Shown: positions 32,105 to 39,460 of the stretch, piece by piece | Numbering within the stretch: the first letter of the stretch is position 1 | Layout of the letters: every line of letters begins with the position of its first letter | Origin: JAVBOW01 sp031550615 | GTDB lineage: Bacteria; Bacteroidota; Bacteroidia; Bacteroidales; Rikenellaceae | Assembly: GCA_031550615.1 (NCBI GenBank) | Contig: JAVBOL010000019.1 | Coordinates: 1 to 40,464, forward strand | Length of the DNA: 40,464 nucleotides | Direction: 5' to 3' | Notes under the pieces: model-generated | Seen by the model: only the letters and a program-made list of their open reading frames with translations | What the model was told of the DNA's origin: nothing | The model's database searches: none | Made by a program: the position numbers and the translations under genes

Positions 32105-34018
32105 TCAGTCTATCACGGTCGGTTTGATGAACACACTGAGTTTGTGGTCCACCTTATTGTCTTTCGCGCTGCCGAAAAACCATTTGAGTACAGGCACCCG
32201 GGCGATGTAGGGCAGTCCCGATGCAGTTTTGGTCAGCGAATTGCGGTCTATGCCGCCCAGCAGCACCATCTCCTCGTTCTGCACGCGTATCTGCGATTTG
32301 AAACTGCGCGTGGCCGTGCCCGGAGGCCCCTCCTGCTCGACCCGTTCGGTGAATTCGCTCTGTTCGATCTCTATATCGAGCGTTATGTGCTTATCGGTGC
32401 TCACGAAAGGGACGATCTTTATATTGAGGTTGGCCTCTATATCCTTCCACGTGTAAGACTCGTTCTGGATCGGGGTCTGCGATCCGAAATAGGAGTTTAT
32501 GATCTCTTTGTAGTACTTCTTTTCGCCGCTTTTCAGCGTGGCCTCATGGCCGTTGAGCGTCGAAAGTTTCGGGGTCGAGTGGACGGTGATCGTGCCGTTC
32601 TCCTCAAGCAGCTTGAGGGTCATATAGAAGTTGGGGGTCACCTTGCCGAGGTTTACCGACCCGAAACCGTTGAAACTGTTTATCAGGTTGTTGACCGAAG
32701 CCGCATTGAGCGTCATATTCGCCCCGGGCGAGAGCGTGCCCGTGGTCCTGCCTACCGGGGTTTCGCCCAGCCCCATGCCTATGCCGGCCTCCTTGATATT
32801 CGACCTGGTGACGTCGGCGATTATCACCTCGATGGTGATAAGCGGCACGCGTTTGTCGATCGAGCGCAGGAAGGACTCCACCCTGAGCGCCTGACGTCCG
32901 TCACCGGCCACGATCACTCCGTTAAGGTCGGGGAAGACCTTGACCTGCAAGCCCTGCCCGATGGCGTCGGGGATCACCTCGTCGATCCTGGCCGCCGAGC
33001 GGTTGACCAACTGGATAACCTTTACGGCGTTCATTCCGCTGCTGCTCTGCCCCGGTTGCGCTCCGAACATCCATATACCGTTTTCCTGATAATAGGAGAA
33101 CTGCGTCCCGGCGAACAGCACTCCCAGGAGGGTTTCGAACGGCACCCGGTGCACCCAAACGCTCGTCTGGCCGCTTACGGGCGCGATGAAGAAATAGTTG
33201 AGCCCCTGTTTCTCGCACAGGTCCGCCACGATGTCCTGTATGCTGCCGCGGGAGATCTGCGCCGTTATCATACCGAGGCTGTCGACGCTGAGTTGGTTGG
33301 CGGCGAAGGAGTTCGTGCGCGAGTAGGCGGGAGCCGGACGGGGCGCTCCCGGCTGACCGGAAGAGGTAGCGGGCGGCTCTGAGAGTTCCCATACCCCTCC
33401 CCTGACCCTGCGCACGTCGAGTCCGTTCACCGAGGCGAGCGTGGTTATGGCCTCGTTGAGCGGCATATAGCTCACATATCCCGAAACCTGCTTCGCATAG
33501 ATATTTTGGGGCGTTATAATATTCTCACCGGTCAGGGTGGCGATGCGTTTTACGACATCTATCAACCTGTCCCCGGCCAGATCGTAGCTGAGGCCGCGAC
33601 CGATCGAGAATTCGACGTTAGGGACGCGCGGTGCGGCGGGCGGCGCCGGTACAGGCCGGATGGCGATTATATTGCCTACCACGTCGATGTCCAGGTTATA
33701 CTCCCTGCACAGGAAATAAATAAGGTCGGTGATCCTGGCCTGGGAAAAATTGACCGTCACCTGCGTGCTCTCTGCGCCTTTGACGCTCAGGTTGACCCCG
33801 CCGACCTTGGCGAGGTTGCGCAGCATATCCGAAAGGGCCATCTTGCCTACCGAGATATCGACGGTTTCACCATAGGCCGGATAGGCAGCCACTACGGCAT
33901 CGAGCCCCGAGCGCACCCGCGCCAGGCGCAGACTGTCGGCGTCGGGCACGGCGATCCTCTGCGCGAGGACCAGCGCCGGCAATAATAAAAACAGCAAGAC
34001 GATACTCTTCACTCTCAT
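32105..34018 (-). CDS. gspD: Secretin (GspD/PilQ family)
   Basis: The outer-membrane channel of the machine, 637 residues. The signal peptide (1-19) ends in VLAQ. An STN/N0 domain follows (VDISVGKMALSDMLRNLAK and on), then N1-type modules around residues 125-210 and 235-330, the N3-like region with LQVKVFPDLNGVIVAGDGRQ, and a C-terminal secretin domain with PKLSTLNGHEATLKSG, VLLGGIDRN and VPVLKWFFGSAKDN. Length and order suit GspD or PilQ without AMIN domains. It overlaps the ATPase gene by 4 bases. Secretins of this class are the firmest mark of a type II / type IV system. Confidence 0.95.
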   Translation of the reverse strand: MRVKSIVLLFLLLPALVLAQRIAVPDADSLRLARVRSGLDAVVAAYPAYGETVDISVGKMALSDMLRNLAKVGGVNLSVKGAESTQVTVNFSQARITDLIYFLCREYNLDIDVVGNIIAIRPVPAPPAAPRVPNVEFSIGRGLSYDLAGDRLIDVVKRIATLTGENIITPQNIYAKQVSGYVSYMPLNEAITTLASVNGLDVRRVRGGVWELSEPPATSSGQPGAPRPAPAYSRTNSFAANQLSVDSLGMITAQISRGSIQDIVADLCEKQGLNYFFIAPVSGQTSVWVHRVPFETLLGVLFAGTQFSYYQENGIWMFGAQPGQSSSGMNAVKVIQLVNRSAARIDEVIPDAIGQGLQVKVFPDLNGVIVAGDGRQALRVESFLRSIDKRVPLITIEVIIADVTRSNIKEAGIGMGLGETPVGRTTGTLSPGANMTLNAASVNNLINSFNGFGSVNLGKVTPNFYMTLKLLEENGTITVHSTPKLSTLNGHEATLKSGEKKYYKEIINSYFGSQTPIQNESYTWKDIEANLNIKIVPFVSTDKHITLDIEIEQSEFTERVEQEGPPGTATRSFKSQIRVQNEEMVLLGGIDRNSLTKTASGLPYIARVPVLKWFFGSAKDNKVDHKLSVFIKPTVID

Positions 34019-35433
34019 AGTCGATCATTAAGCATGGGTATGATTTCGCCCAACGAGGTTTCCCCTGCGGCGAAAAGTGCTATCGCCGCCTCTCGCAGCG
34101 TAATTATGCCGCGCGAGGAGAGCAGCTCTTCGATGTCCGTCCGGTTGGCGCGGGCGGCCTGGGCGAGTTCGGCGTCGACAGGGATAACCTCATATATGGC
34201 CTTGCGACCGCTGTAGCCGGTATAGTAACACCGGGGGCAACCGGTGGCAGTATAATGGCTGTCGACGGGGGCTACGGCGCGTATCCGGTCGGTGGCCGGC
34301 TCCACCCTCCTGCAATGCGGGCATAACAGGCGCACCAGACGCTGGGCGACGCACATCACGAGCGTATCGGCGATAAGGTATGGATGCACCCCCATATCCG
34401 CCAGGCGCGCCACAGCACCCCAGGCGCTGTTGGTATGGATGGTAGAGAATATCAGGTGGCCGGTGAGCGAACTGCGTATGGCCATCTGCGCCGTGTCGGC
34501 GTCGCGTATCTCACCGAGCATGATAATATCGGGGTCCTGCCGCAGGAATGTGCGCAGGGCGCTGGTGAAGGTCAGTCCTATGTCTTCTTTGAGTTGTACC
34601 TGGTTCACCCCCTCGAGGGTATACTCTACAGGGTCCTCGATGGTGAGTATATTATCCACCTCATTATTAAGGCGGCGCAGGGTGGCGTAGAGCGTGGTGC
34701 TTTTGCCCGAGCCCGTCGGCCCGCAGATCAGCACCATGCCGTGCGGTCGGGAGATCTGGCGGCAGTAGTCGTCTATCTGGCGTTGGCTGAAACCCAGGTT
34801 GGCCAGTTCCATTAATTCGGCATGCCGCGTCAAAAGGCGCAGGACGACCTTCTCTCCATATATCGTGGGAAGGCACGACACGCGCACGTCGAACTTCTTA
34901 GCCGCCCTGTTAAACAGTATACGCCCGTCCTGCGGCAACCGGCGCTCTGAAATATCGAGATTGGCGAGTATCTTGATCTGGTTTATCAGCGAGGCGTAAT
35001 TTCCCCGCTCGACAACATAGCGTTCAATCAGCACGCCGTCTATGCGGAACCTCACGCGGCACCGCTGCTCGTATGTTTCGATATGTATATCGCTGGCGTA
35101 ACAATCGAACGCCTCCTCGATCAGTCCGACAAGGAAGCCCTGCCCGGCGCTTATATCGGTGATCGGGATCGCCGTCTGGTGGCCGCCCTGATCGCTGCGA
35201 TAGTGTTGTTTGAGCAGTTTCTCCAATTCGGCGCTCCCGACAGGCTCGACCGTGGCCCGGATGCCGTACAGAACGTCCAATTCCTGCAACGCAGCGTCAT
35301 AGTCGCGTCCCGCCTCGCCATAACATGCCAGGGCGCCGTCATCGGCATCGGCAGAGTACGGCACCAGGCGGTATTCCCAGGCTTGCGCCGGGGTAAAGCG
35401 CTGGAGTACTTCGGTGGCGATCCGCGTTTTCAT
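34015..35433 (-). CDS. gspE: Type II secretion / pilus assembly ATPase (GspE/PilB)
   Basis: The cytoplasmic ATPase that drives pilin polymerisation, 472 residues. From the ATG at 35433, which forms an ATGA overlap with the peptidase stop, it contains an N-terminal domain, SDIHIETYEQRCRVRFRIDG (about 114-133), Walker A GPTGSGKST at 238-246, the Asp box around TIEDPVEY, Walker B IIMLGEIRD at 303-311, the His box with His326 and His333, and a zinc-type tetracysteine (CPHC 371-374, CPRC 399-402). The tetracysteine marks the assembly (GspE/PilB) class; no PilT-type retraction ATPase gene is present in the window. Confidence 0.96.
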   Translation of the reverse strand: MKTRIATEVLQRFTPAQAWEYRLVPYSADADDGALACYGEAGRDYDAALQELDVLYGIRATVEPVGSAELEKLLKQHYRSDQGGHQTAIPITDISAGQGFLVGLIEEAFDCYASDIHIETYEQRCRVRFRIDGVLIERYVVERGNYASLINQIKILANLDISERRLPQDGRILFNRAAKKFDVRVSCLPTIYGEKVVLRLLTRHAELMELANLGFSQRQIDDYCRQISRPHGMVLICGPTGSGKSTTLYATLRRLNNEVDNILTIEDPVEYTLEGVNQVQLKEDIGLTFTSALRTFLRQDPDIIMLGEIRDADTAQMAIRSSLTGHLIFSTIHTNSAWGAVARLADMGVHPYLIADTLVMCVAQRLVRLLCPHCRRVEPATDRIRAVAPVDSHYTATGCPRCYYTGYSGRKAIYEVIPVDAELAQAARANRTDIEELLSSRGIITLREAAIALFAAGETSLGEIIPMLNDRL

Positions 35434-35918
35434 ATCGAGCAATATATAAGGTAAACGCCGGTCGTTACGCCCATGGTCGCCACCAAAGGCACACTGGCTT
35501 TTTTCCTGCGTCCGACCGCCATTGCGACCCACCACAGAAGCGAGACGGCCAGGCCGGCCAATATGACATGCAGGTACTCTGCCGGAGCGAACAGGGGCGC
35601 CATCCCCAGCGCCAACAGCAGGTCGCCCTCGCCAGCATGTCCCTTAAAAGGATTTATCCAGCGTCCGCACCTCAACAGAAGGTAAACGATGATCCCGAGC
35701 GACAGGTAGCACACCAGCAAAGCGTTCCACAGCACATTTACCGCCATGGTCCGCCAGCCATTGGTCCATGCCGAAAACGCGAGGCTGCCGAGGATGAAGG
35801 CGACCATCCAAAGCAAGCCTACCTCACGCCGCCGCATATCGCTCACGGCCATAACCACGAGCGGTATGAGCAGCAACAGGCAGAACACGACCCGCATATA
35901 TGCGATTATCCACGCCAT
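35430..35918 (-). CDS. Minimal prepilin peptidase (A24 family)
   Basis: A polytopic aspartic protease of 162 residues that removes the leader from the pilin-like proteins of this operon. The two catalytic Asp are Asp27 in VSDMRRREV and Asp99 in the GEGD motif (96-99, the GxGD signature). About six hydrophobic segments fit the catalytic half of PilD/GspO. The N-terminal Cys-containing methylation domain is absent, as in TadV/CpaA- or archaeal-type short peptidases, so pilin N-methylation is not expected from this enzyme. It lies 1 base after the pilin gene. Confidence 0.9.
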   Translation of the reverse strand: MAWIIAYMRVVFCLLLLIPLVVMAVSDMRRREVGLLWMVAFILGSLAFSAWTNGWRTMAVNVLWNALLVCYLSLGIIVYLLLRCGRWINPFKGHAGEGDLLLALGMAPLFAPAEYLHVILAGLAVSLLWWVAMAVGRRKKASVPLVATMGVTTGVYLIYCSI

Positions 35919-35919
35919 G

Positions 35920-36342
35920 TCAGTCCTTTACCGTTTCGCGCAACTCTTTGTCCTGATCGATCTCCCAGACATTGAAAATCCCATTCCCGTTGAAATCGAC
36001 GATGGCCGTAGCCCTGGCGCGAAAACCCTGCTCAGAGGCTTCGATTATTTCAATTACGTAATTCGCCTGTCCGCCTTCCGAGGCGAGTTTGGACTGTTCG
36101 AAACCCAGATCGGCAAGCGACTCGCTGTAACGTGAGTAGGTATAGAAATTATTCTTCTGCAACGCGTGCAGGAACGCCAACTGCTGCTGCGCCTCGGTGC
36201 TTTTGGCTTTAGCGATCAGGGGCATTAGGTTTGGCAGGGCGATTAGCACCAGTATCCCTATGATGACCAGCACGACCAGCAGTTCGGGCAGGGAAAAGGC
36301 GCGTAATCGTTTTTTGCGGATTGCGAGTAGCGTTTTATTCAT
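35920..36342 (-). CDS. GspG/PilA-like major pseudopilin
   Basis: Probable main subunit of the fibre, 140 residues. A basic leader MNKTLLAIRKKRLRA is followed by FSLPELLVVLVIIGILVLIA, with predicted cleavage after Ala15 and Glu20 at +5. A long N-terminal helix leads into a small globular domain. The C-terminal part has AIVDFNGNGIFNVWEIDQD, which resembles the calcium-type D-x-D/N-x-x loop and DVWxID end of many type IV pilins and GspG. The gene is first of the structural genes, 12 bases after the regulator. Confidence 0.9.
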   Translation of the reverse strand: MNKTLLAIRKKRLRAFSLPELLVVLVIIGILVLIALPNLMPLIAKAKSTEAQQQLAFLHALQKNNFYTYSRYSESLADLGFEQSKLASEGGQANYVIEIIEASEQGFRARATAIVDFNGNGIFNVWEIDQDKELRETVKD

Positions 36343-36354
36343 ATGCAGGTATTG

Positions 36355-36912
36355 TCAATTGGTTGCCGGTGGGTCGAGTTTGCATTTCAGGCGGTGGCGT
36401 TTCACGTAGATCGAATTAGTGTTCTTAAGCCCGTAAACCACGCTGAGTTCCTGCGGCGAAAAGCCCTCCTGGATCATGCAGCACATTTCGACGTCGCCGC
36501 TGCTCAGGTTCCCTTTAGCCGCTTCGGCAGGACTCCCTTCTGCGATAGCATGTTCGCTCACATTGACCACCTTATGGGACTTCAGTGCCTTTATCGTCAC
36601 TTCATCGCAGAACTTACGGTAAAATATTTTCTCATCATGGCTGTAGGTAAACGCCAGATCGATCATGCGGCGGATCAGCAACAGGCGGTGGCGGGCCAGG
36701 TGCTCGTCGCTGAGCCGGCCGTCAAGGCATTTGCGCGAACTGACTTGATAGAGAAGGATAAAACCGGCCACAGCACCCTGCAGCAGCACGGACAACAGCA
36801 GGTGCTCGTGACCCGTGAAGCGGATCAACACGAGCGACGCGACGCTAAACGACGCCAACTCCGCATGCGAAAGCGGCACACACTTTGAAAGGGAGGAACT
36901 GAGCTTTACCAT
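36355..36912 (-). CDS. Membrane-anchored HTH regulator leading the secretion operon
   Basis: A 185-residue protein starting at the ATG at 36912. One or two hydrophobic segments lie at about residues 17-58 (including LLLSVLLQGAVAGFILLY), then a helical region, and a C-terminal HTH-like domain: GDVEMCCMIQEGFSPQELSVVYGLKNTNSIYVKRHRLKCKL. This is the LuxR-like recognition type found at the C-terminus of many Bacteroidetes TPR-membrane regulators, but here the TPR sensor is missing. It is followed after 12 bases by the pilin gene, so it probably controls the operon it heads. The order membrane-DNA-binding suggests a one-component sensor. DNA-binding is inference from pattern. Confidence 0.68.
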   Translation of the reverse strand: MVKLSSSLSKCVPLSHAELASFSVASLVLIRFTGHEHLLLSVLLQGAVAGFILLYQVSSRKCLDGRLSDEHLARHRLLLIRRMIDLAFTYSHDEKIFYRKFCDEVTIKALKSHKVVNVSEHAIAEGSPAEAAKGNLSSGDVEMCCMIQEGFSPQELSVVYGLKNTNSIYVKRHRLKCKLDPPATN

Positions 36913-36922
36913 AAACACTATA

Positions 36923-36944
36923 TTGTTCAACAAACAATCGTTGT
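36923..36944. promoter_or_regulatory. Two adjacent small palindromes before the secretion operon
   Basis: TTGTT-C-AACAA at 36923-36933 is directly followed by ACAA-TCG-TTGT at 36934-36944, 11 to 32 bases before the regulator ATG at 36912. The shared TTGT/ACAA half-sites look like a possible operator. No convincing TAnnTTTG element for the leftward operon was found in 36913-37095. Confidence 0.4.
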
Positions 36945-37010
36945 GACTGATACGACCCTGATCTATTTATGCCATATAATGCAGCAGGCCACAGGTAGCT
37001 AACCATACGC

Positions 37011-37039
37011 TTGCAAATACGGATTTTTTGTTATATTTG
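37011..37039 (+). promoter_or_regulatory. Promoter of the HTH repressor-like gene
   Basis: TTG at 37011-37013 (-33 type) and TATATTTG at 37032-37039 (-7), separated by 18 bases. The transcript would begin about 50 bases before the ATG at 37096. Confidence 0.65.
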
Positions 37040-37095
37040 TCTGTAACGAACCTTGACGAACGTAAATATAGTCAATATACTACCTAAAAACAAAC

Positions 37096-37554
37096 ATGGC
37101 AGCCAATAAAATGACCACAATAAAGGATCGTATATTGCAATTAGCTGATACTCTGGGAATAGGAAGGAAAAAATTCGCAGAAGAAATAGGCATGGCCTAC
37201 TCGAGTTTCACCGGCAAAGCACGGAAAACCCCCCTTAACTCCACAGCGGTAACCAATTTATTAGTTAAACACCCCGAGGTAAACGCGAATTGGTTATTTA
37301 CAGGCGAAGGCAGAATACTGGTGTCCGACGCCAACAATAACGGGCACGGGGCGGCACACGACCACCCGGCATGCCACGACGCTTCGCCGGATCACAACAC
37401 CGAAGGCGATACGGGACACCAGGCGCCGGCAACAGGGGTGCCCACGCAGATCGTAGAGCGCATCCTTGACAAACAGGACCGCCAGGGGGAGATAATGCTC
37501 TCACAACAACGCACTATCGAGAAGCTGGTCGATAAATTACCCGACGGCAAATAA
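37096..37554 (+). CDS. HTH (XRE/CI-like) regulator with His-rich linker
   Basis: A 152-residue protein. Residues about 8-75 form a helix-turn-helix of the CI-like type often found in Bacteroidales, with RKKFAEEIGMAYSSFTGKAR and the typical PEVNANWLFTGEGRIL. Next comes a 35-residue linker with six His and one Cys (HGAAHDHPACHDASPDH, then GH), and a C-terminal helix IVERILDKQDRQGEIML that could form a coiled coil for dimerisation. No peptidase domain follows, so it is not LexA-like. It is divergent from the secretion operon, with palindromes between them, so it is a candidate regulator of that operon. The His cluster may bind a metal (speculative). Confidence 0.78.
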   Translation: MAANKMTTIKDRILQLADTLGIGRKKFAEEIGMAYSSFTGKARKTPLNSTAVTNLLVKHPEVNANWLFTGEGRILVSDANNNGHGAAHDHPACHDASPDHNTEGDTGHQAPATGVPTQIVERILDKQDRQGEIMLSQQRTIEKLVDKLPDGK

Positions 37555-37596
37555 CATTATATACCGAACGGCGGGTAAGTACCTTTCTAAACAACA

Positions 37597-37633
37597 GAAA
37601 GGCTCTGTATTCGCTTAGAATACAGAGCCTTTC
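37597..37633. terminator. Bidirectional terminator between HTH gene and tRNA-Lys
   Basis: A perfect 16-bp stem (37597-37612 with 37618-37633) and a 5-nt loop. Short T-rich tracts lie on both sides, so it can serve both the rightward HTH gene and the leftward tRNA. Confidence 0.8.
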
Positions 37634-37655
37634 ATCATTTTGCCTTGCGGCGGGG

Positions 37656-37728
37656 TGGTCCCTCAGGGGCTCGAACCCTGGACCCCAACATTAAGAGTGT
37701 CGTGCTCTACCAGCTGAGCTAAAGGACC
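37656..37728 (-). tRNA. tRNA-Lys (anticodon CTT)
   Basis: A 73-nt cloverleaf on the minus strand. The 7-bp acceptor includes G-T pairing, the D stem is GCTC/GAGC, the anticodon stem CGACA/TGTTG closes the loop CTCTTAA with CTT at its centre, and the T stem is CAGGG/CCCTG around TTCGAGC. The discriminator is A. CCA is not encoded: the next bases are CCC. Confidence 0.95.
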
Positions 37729-37739
37729 ATTTGCGGGTG

Positions 37740-37770
37740 CAAAGGTAATGGAATATTTTTTACGCTCAAA
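37740..37770 (-). promoter_or_regulatory. Promoter of tRNA-Lys
   Basis: On the minus strand TTTG (37770-37767) and TACCTTTG (37747-37740) are separated by 19 bases, a near-ideal Bacteroidetes -33/-7 pair. The transcript would start a few bases before the tRNA at 37728. Confidence 0.8.
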
Positions 37771-37865
37771 TATTTTGCAGTTTTTTTCTTGTGGCAGGGT
37801 TTGGCAAAAGTTTTGCAGGGATATGCGTAAACTTTTATTAGCGTATAACTATTTAACCCTTAGCT

Positions 37866-38885
37866 ATGAAAAAACTCATATTTTTACCTTTGGTTTTGTT
37901 TGCCGCCGTGTGCGTGGCGCAGGTCGATTCGGGTGTGAAAGTAACCGAAGGACAGCAGGACGGACAGCTGCTCGACAGCATCCGCCAGACGCCTTACCCG
38001 TACACATTACCTCTGCTGGGGAAAAAGGCTGCGGCGAAGGGATTCCTGTTACCCTACCCTATCGGAGTGATGATCAACGCTTACCGCGGCAGCCAGGACG
38101 TAACCATATCAGACCTTTCGGTGGGCATTCACCGCGGGGACGGATCAGCCGCCATACAGCCGATATCGCTCGACGAGGTGGTGGATTTCGGCGACGTGCG
38201 GGCTACGGTCAACAACCTGAATATGCGCACGGACGTGTGGATATTGCCGTTCCTGGACGTTTACGGCATATTCGGCAAGGCGTGGGTTCAGACCGACGTG
38301 GAGATAGCCGCGATACTCGACCAGCCGGTGGATTTCAGCACAACGGCAAAATTCGACGGATTCGTGTATGGCGGCGGGGCGATGCTCACCGGGGGGATAC
38401 GTTCGATCTTCGTGTCGGCAGACTTCAACATGGTCTGGACGCACTTCGACCAGATGGCCAACGACAACCGGGCGAGCAATTTCTCGCTGCGCACCGGTTA
38501 CGTGTTCCATATTAAGCCCGAGACCAACCTGGCCGTATGGGGCGGGGCGGGGCGCGTTTTCCTCAATAGCCTCACCAAGGGCTCGATCCCGCTTTCAGAG
38601 GTAGCCCCCGATATGGGCGCCAACTACACCTCCTCTACGTGGTACCAGAATATGACCCCCGCGCAACAGGAGCTCACCGACCGCGTGGTGGCCAACTTCG
38701 TGGACAAGAACAAGGGCGACATAATAGATTATTCGCTCTCTAAGCGGCCCAAGAACAACTGGACTATGATAATCGGCGCACAGTACCAGCCCAACCGCCG
38801 CTGGCAACTGCGCACCGAGGTAAACCTGCTGGGCGGACGGCGCAGCGGATTGCTCTCGGCCAACTACCGGTTCGGAATAAAATGA
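37866..38885 (+). CDS. Predicted outer-membrane beta-barrel protein, unknown function
   Basis: A 339-residue exported protein: signal peptide ending CVAQ (cut near residue 18), then repeated amphipathic strands (VWILPFLDVYGIFGKAW, FDGFVYGGGAML, SIFVSADFNMVWTHFD) and a closing SGLLSANYRFGIK. PLLGKKAAAKGFLLPYPIGVMIN near the start reminds of a family of Bacteroidetes and proteobacterial barrels, but no name is certain. Its last bases overlap the FMN reductase start (ATGA), so the two are probably co-translated. Function unknown. Confidence 0.72.
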   Translation: MKKLIFLPLVLFAAVCVAQVDSGVKVTEGQQDGQLLDSIRQTPYPYTLPLLGKKAAAKGFLLPYPIGVMINAYRGSQDVTISDLSVGIHRGDGSAAIQPISLDEVVDFGDVRATVNNLNMRTDVWILPFLDVYGIFGKAWVQTDVEIAAILDQPVDFSTTAKFDGFVYGGGAMLTGGIRSIFVSADFNMVWTHFDQMANDNRASNFSLRTGYVFHIKPETNLAVWGGAGRVFLNSLTKGSIPLSEVAPDMGANYTSSTWYQNMTPAQQELTDRVVANFVDKNKGDIIDYSLSKRPKNNWTMIIGAQYQPNRRWQLRTEVNLLGGRRSGLLSANYRFGIK

Positions 38886-39427
38886 AAAAGATCGTGATAA
38901 TATCGTCGAGCGTGCGCGACGGCAGGCTGAGCCACCGCGGGGCGCTGTACCTCGACAGGCTGGTACGTGAGACCGGCATGGCCGAATGCCGTATCCTCGA
39001 CCTGAAGGAGTACAACTTCCCCCTGTTCCACGAACGCTGGGGACGCATGGCCACCCCGCCCGCGGGACTGGACGAGTTCGCCGCTGCGATAACCTCGGCG
39101 GACGGCGTGGTGATAGTCACACCGGTCTACAACGGCAGTTTCGCCGCGGCGGCAAAAAACGTGATCGACGTATTCTACCGCGAGTGGTACCACAAGCCCG
39201 TAACGATATATTCCGGCACATACACCCCCACCCCGGGCATCGCCGCCGTGCAGCAGTTGCAGTCCATTTTACTCAAGTTGGGCGCGCTGGTCGCTCCCGC
39301 GCTGGGCACATTCATAAACCTGGCCACCGAGCTGGACCAGGACGGCACGCCGGCGCATCCCGACCTGCTTGCGCCGGTGATGCGTCCGCCCCTGGATGAG
39401 TTGATGTGGCTGATGGAGCGTAAATAA
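38882..39427 (+). CDS. NADPH-dependent FMN reductase-type flavoprotein
   Basis: A cytoplasmic flavodoxin-like oxidoreductase of 181 residues. IVIISSSVRDGRLSHRGAL is the FMN-phosphate loop with SSVRxGR, VVIVTPVYNGSFAAAAKNVIDV matches the TPEYNxSxPxxLKNAIDW signature of the family, and a late TFINLATELDQDG segment fits the FMN reductase / quinone reductase fold. It reduces FMN, azo compounds or quinones in relatives. It overlaps the barrel gene by 4 bases; the link between the two is not understood. Confidence 0.9.
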   Translation: MKKIVIISSSVRDGRLSHRGALYLDRLVRETGMAECRILDLKEYNFPLFHERWGRMATPPAGLDEFAAAITSADGVVIVTPVYNGSFAAAAKNVIDVFYREWYHKPVTIYSGTYTPTPGIAAVQQLQSILLKLGALVAPALGTFINLATELDQDGTPAHPDLLAPVMRPPLDELMWLMERK

Positions 39428-39434
39428 GTTTTAC

Positions 39435-39442
39435 TATCTTTG
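39435..39442 (+). promoter_or_regulatory. -7 element of the sulfatase-maturase gene
   Basis: TATCTTTG, 18 bases before the ATG at 39461. Confidence 0.65.
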
Positions 39443-39460
39443 TATCATTCAAGCGTAAGA

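Noticed and set aside
32048..33382. A 444-codon plus-strand frame opposite the secretin
   Set aside because: Antisense shadow; the minus-strand secretin is certain.
26708..36912. Tad pilus or competence system instead of T2SS/T4P
   Set aside because: No TadA/B/C- or RcpA-like features and no ComEC or ComEA in the window. A single GspF, a tetracysteine GspE and pseudopilins I, J and K favour the T2SS/T4P branch. A DNA-uptake role cannot be excluded.
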